This document shows, one piece after another, positions 63,220-64,000 of a stretch of DNA of 64,000 bases. Position 1 is the stretch's first letter; every line of letters starts with the position of its first letter. The stretch is from positions 682,001 to 746,000 of the forward strand of contig JAXLUI010000001.1 in the NCBI GenBank assembly GCA_046329585.1. The letters run 5' to 3'. Below the pieces are notes generated by a model. It saw only the letters and a list, made by a program, of their open reading frames with translations, made no database searches and had not been told where the DNA came from. A program made the translations under genes and the position numbers. The DNA is from DLKC01 sp002478885 (lineage in GTDB: Bacteria > Bacteroidota > Bacteroidia > Chitinophagales > Chitinophagaceae).

Positions 63220-63263
63220 CAAGAGTACAATGCAATGATGCTGACTGGAGCAGTTGGGCCAGG
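63220..63263 (+). repeat. Class A repeat, degenerate copy 18
   Basis: CAAGAGTACAATGCAA, 22 bases, GCCAGGCAAC. The central GCGAC of the left box is lost, but the spacing is kept. Confidence 0.35.
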
Positions 63264-63395
63264 CAACAAATCTTAAAATTTCACCTTGCCTTTGTTGTTG
63301 ATGAATAGTTAGAAAGCCCTGGCAGCCTTTAACATCACCAAAGTTTATCATACTTAACTTTGATAAAACAGTATTTAGAAACTAAAAATATCAGC

Positions 63396-63923
63396 ATGCA
63401 GCAAACAAAATGGTTTGAGCGAAATTTTAATTTTGATACCCTGCAAAACACATTCCCGTCAATCATTGAAAGGCTTGCAGGAACCCCCGCAAGGCTGGAA
63501 GAGAAATTCAGGTTGATCCCTTACGGCGTGCTCACGTTACGACAAAATGATCTTTGGACCATTAAAGAAAACCTTGGCCATCTCTCCGACCTTGAACCAT
63601 TGTGGCAGGGTCGCCTGGAGGATATCTTAAACGGAGAAAAGGAACTCAGGCCTACCGATCTGCAAAACACAAAAACAACACTGGCCAATCACAACGCACT
63701 GCCCTTGGAAACATTGCTTGTACATTTCAGGCAACTAAGAAAGCAAACCGTTGACAAACTTGAACAATTAAACGAACAGCAAATCTTCCTGTCTGCATTG
63801 CATCCGAGGTTGAAAACACCCATGCGCACAATAGACCTTTTTTTGTTTGTGGCGGAACACGACGATCATCACCTCGCGACAATAACGGAATTGGTAAAAA
63901 ATTTTACGGCTATTGCCAAATGA
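63396..63923 (+). CDS. DinB superfamily protein
   Basis: A 175-residue four-helix-bundle protein of the DinB/DUF664 type. Metal-binding histidines of the family appear in ENLGHLSDLE and in EHDDHHLATI near the C terminus. Members bind a divalent metal and include bacillithiol or mycothiol transferases; the reaction here is unknown. The ATG at 63396 is preferred over a TTG at 63360. Confidence 0.88.
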   Translation: MQQTKWFERNFNFDTLQNTFPSIIERLAGTPARLEEKFRLIPYGVLTLRQNDLWTIKENLGHLSDLEPLWQGRLEDILNGEKELRPTDLQNTKTTLANHNALPLETLLVHFRQLRKQTVDKLEQLNEQQIFLSALHPRLKTPMRTIDLFLFVAEHDDHHLATITELVKNFTAIAK

Positions 63924-63965
63924 TCAGCGCTAACAGTTTTATCGCTCCACACTTGACTGGCTGCC

Positions 63966-64000
63966 CAAGAGTGCGACGTAAGGACGGATTGCTGACACTG
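63966..64000 (+). repeat. Class A repeat, copy 19, cut by the window end
   Basis: CAAGAGTGCGACGTAAG, then the sequence ends before the right box is complete. Confidence 0.7.

Larger units (their letters stand above)
62997..63395. other. 399-base intergenic region with repeat fragments
   Basis: Between divergent genes. 63101-63135 repeats the sequence at 2071-2105, and 63220-63263 looks like a decayed class A repeat. A TAACTTTG -7-like box for the DinB-family gene is at 63355-63362, without a clear -33 partner. Confidence 0.5.

Noticed and set aside
1..64000. CRISPR arrays, tRNA, rRNA, insertion sequences, prophage
   Set aside because: No regularly spaced identical repeats, no transposase, integrase or phage genes and no RNA gene signatures were found; the dispersed repeats are single or paired, not arrays.

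Overview
The window looks like chromosome from a member of the Bacteroidota, most likely the Chitinophagaceae. The pointers are a type IX secretion PorP/SprF protein, a 1551-residue surface protein with a C-terminal type IX sorting domain, TAnnTTTG-type -7 promoter boxes, a MuiA-family protein carrying a TonB-plug-like insert, and the general gene content. The genus cannot be fixed from sequence alone. I see no rRNA, tRNA, CRISPR array, transposase or phage gene.

Layout. 1-8962 is mostly housekeeping: the end of the primary sigma factor, prfC, a MuiA-family protein, a TlpA-like thioredoxin, hisIE, a small lipoprotein, anmK and upp. 9024-13435 holds a PorP/SprF protein and a symporter-acetyltransferase-serine hydrolase operon. 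14039-22121 holds a GAF/PAS histidine kinase whose phospho-acceptor His is replaced, then a stress-type run of two SDRs, a zinc alcohol dehydrogenase, manganese catalase and myo-inositol oxygenase. 22312-25985 (minus strand) is a small sugar-catabolism operon with a hexulose-phosphate synthase-like protein, an alcohol dehydrogenase without its structural zinc ligands, an SDR and a TIM-barrel isomerase. 26547-43240 is a Wzx/Wzy-type exopolysaccharide cluster. 43282-51657 is a signalling block: a sigma-54 activator response regulator, an H-NOX haem protein, a giant HNOBA-multi-PAS hybrid kinase, and a convergent FIST-domain protein. 52060-56715 encodes the large secreted surface protein. 57171-63923 holds a NagB-PIG-L fusion, a GH20 hexosaminidase, a CocE/NonD hydrolase and a DinB-family protein.

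How it may work together. Four promoter regions (start of the exopolysaccharide operon, the acyltransferase, the DUF1972 glycosyltransferase, and the large surface protein) share a sigma-54 -24 box TGGCAY with a G at the -13 spacing, plus an upstream dyad of the form TTCC-N7-GGAA. In three of them the dyad starts exactly 69 bases before the -24 box. The sigma-54 activator inside the locus is the obvious candidate regulator, and the H-NOX/hybrid kinase pair beside it suggests nitric oxide as the input. This would be a nitric-oxide-responsive matrix regulon covering both polysaccharide and surface protein; it is an inference. Separately, nagB and the GH20 gene each carry a LacI-like palindrome CAAACG(T/A)TTG exactly 60 bases before their start codons.

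The intergenic regions are peppered with a bipartite repeat, GTGCGACGCAA(C/G) then 20-22 bases then AGCC(C/G)GG. There are about 19 copies, some degenerate. A second class of six copies looks like the same element with a hairpin inserted in the left box, and one of these shows a compensatory base-pair change.
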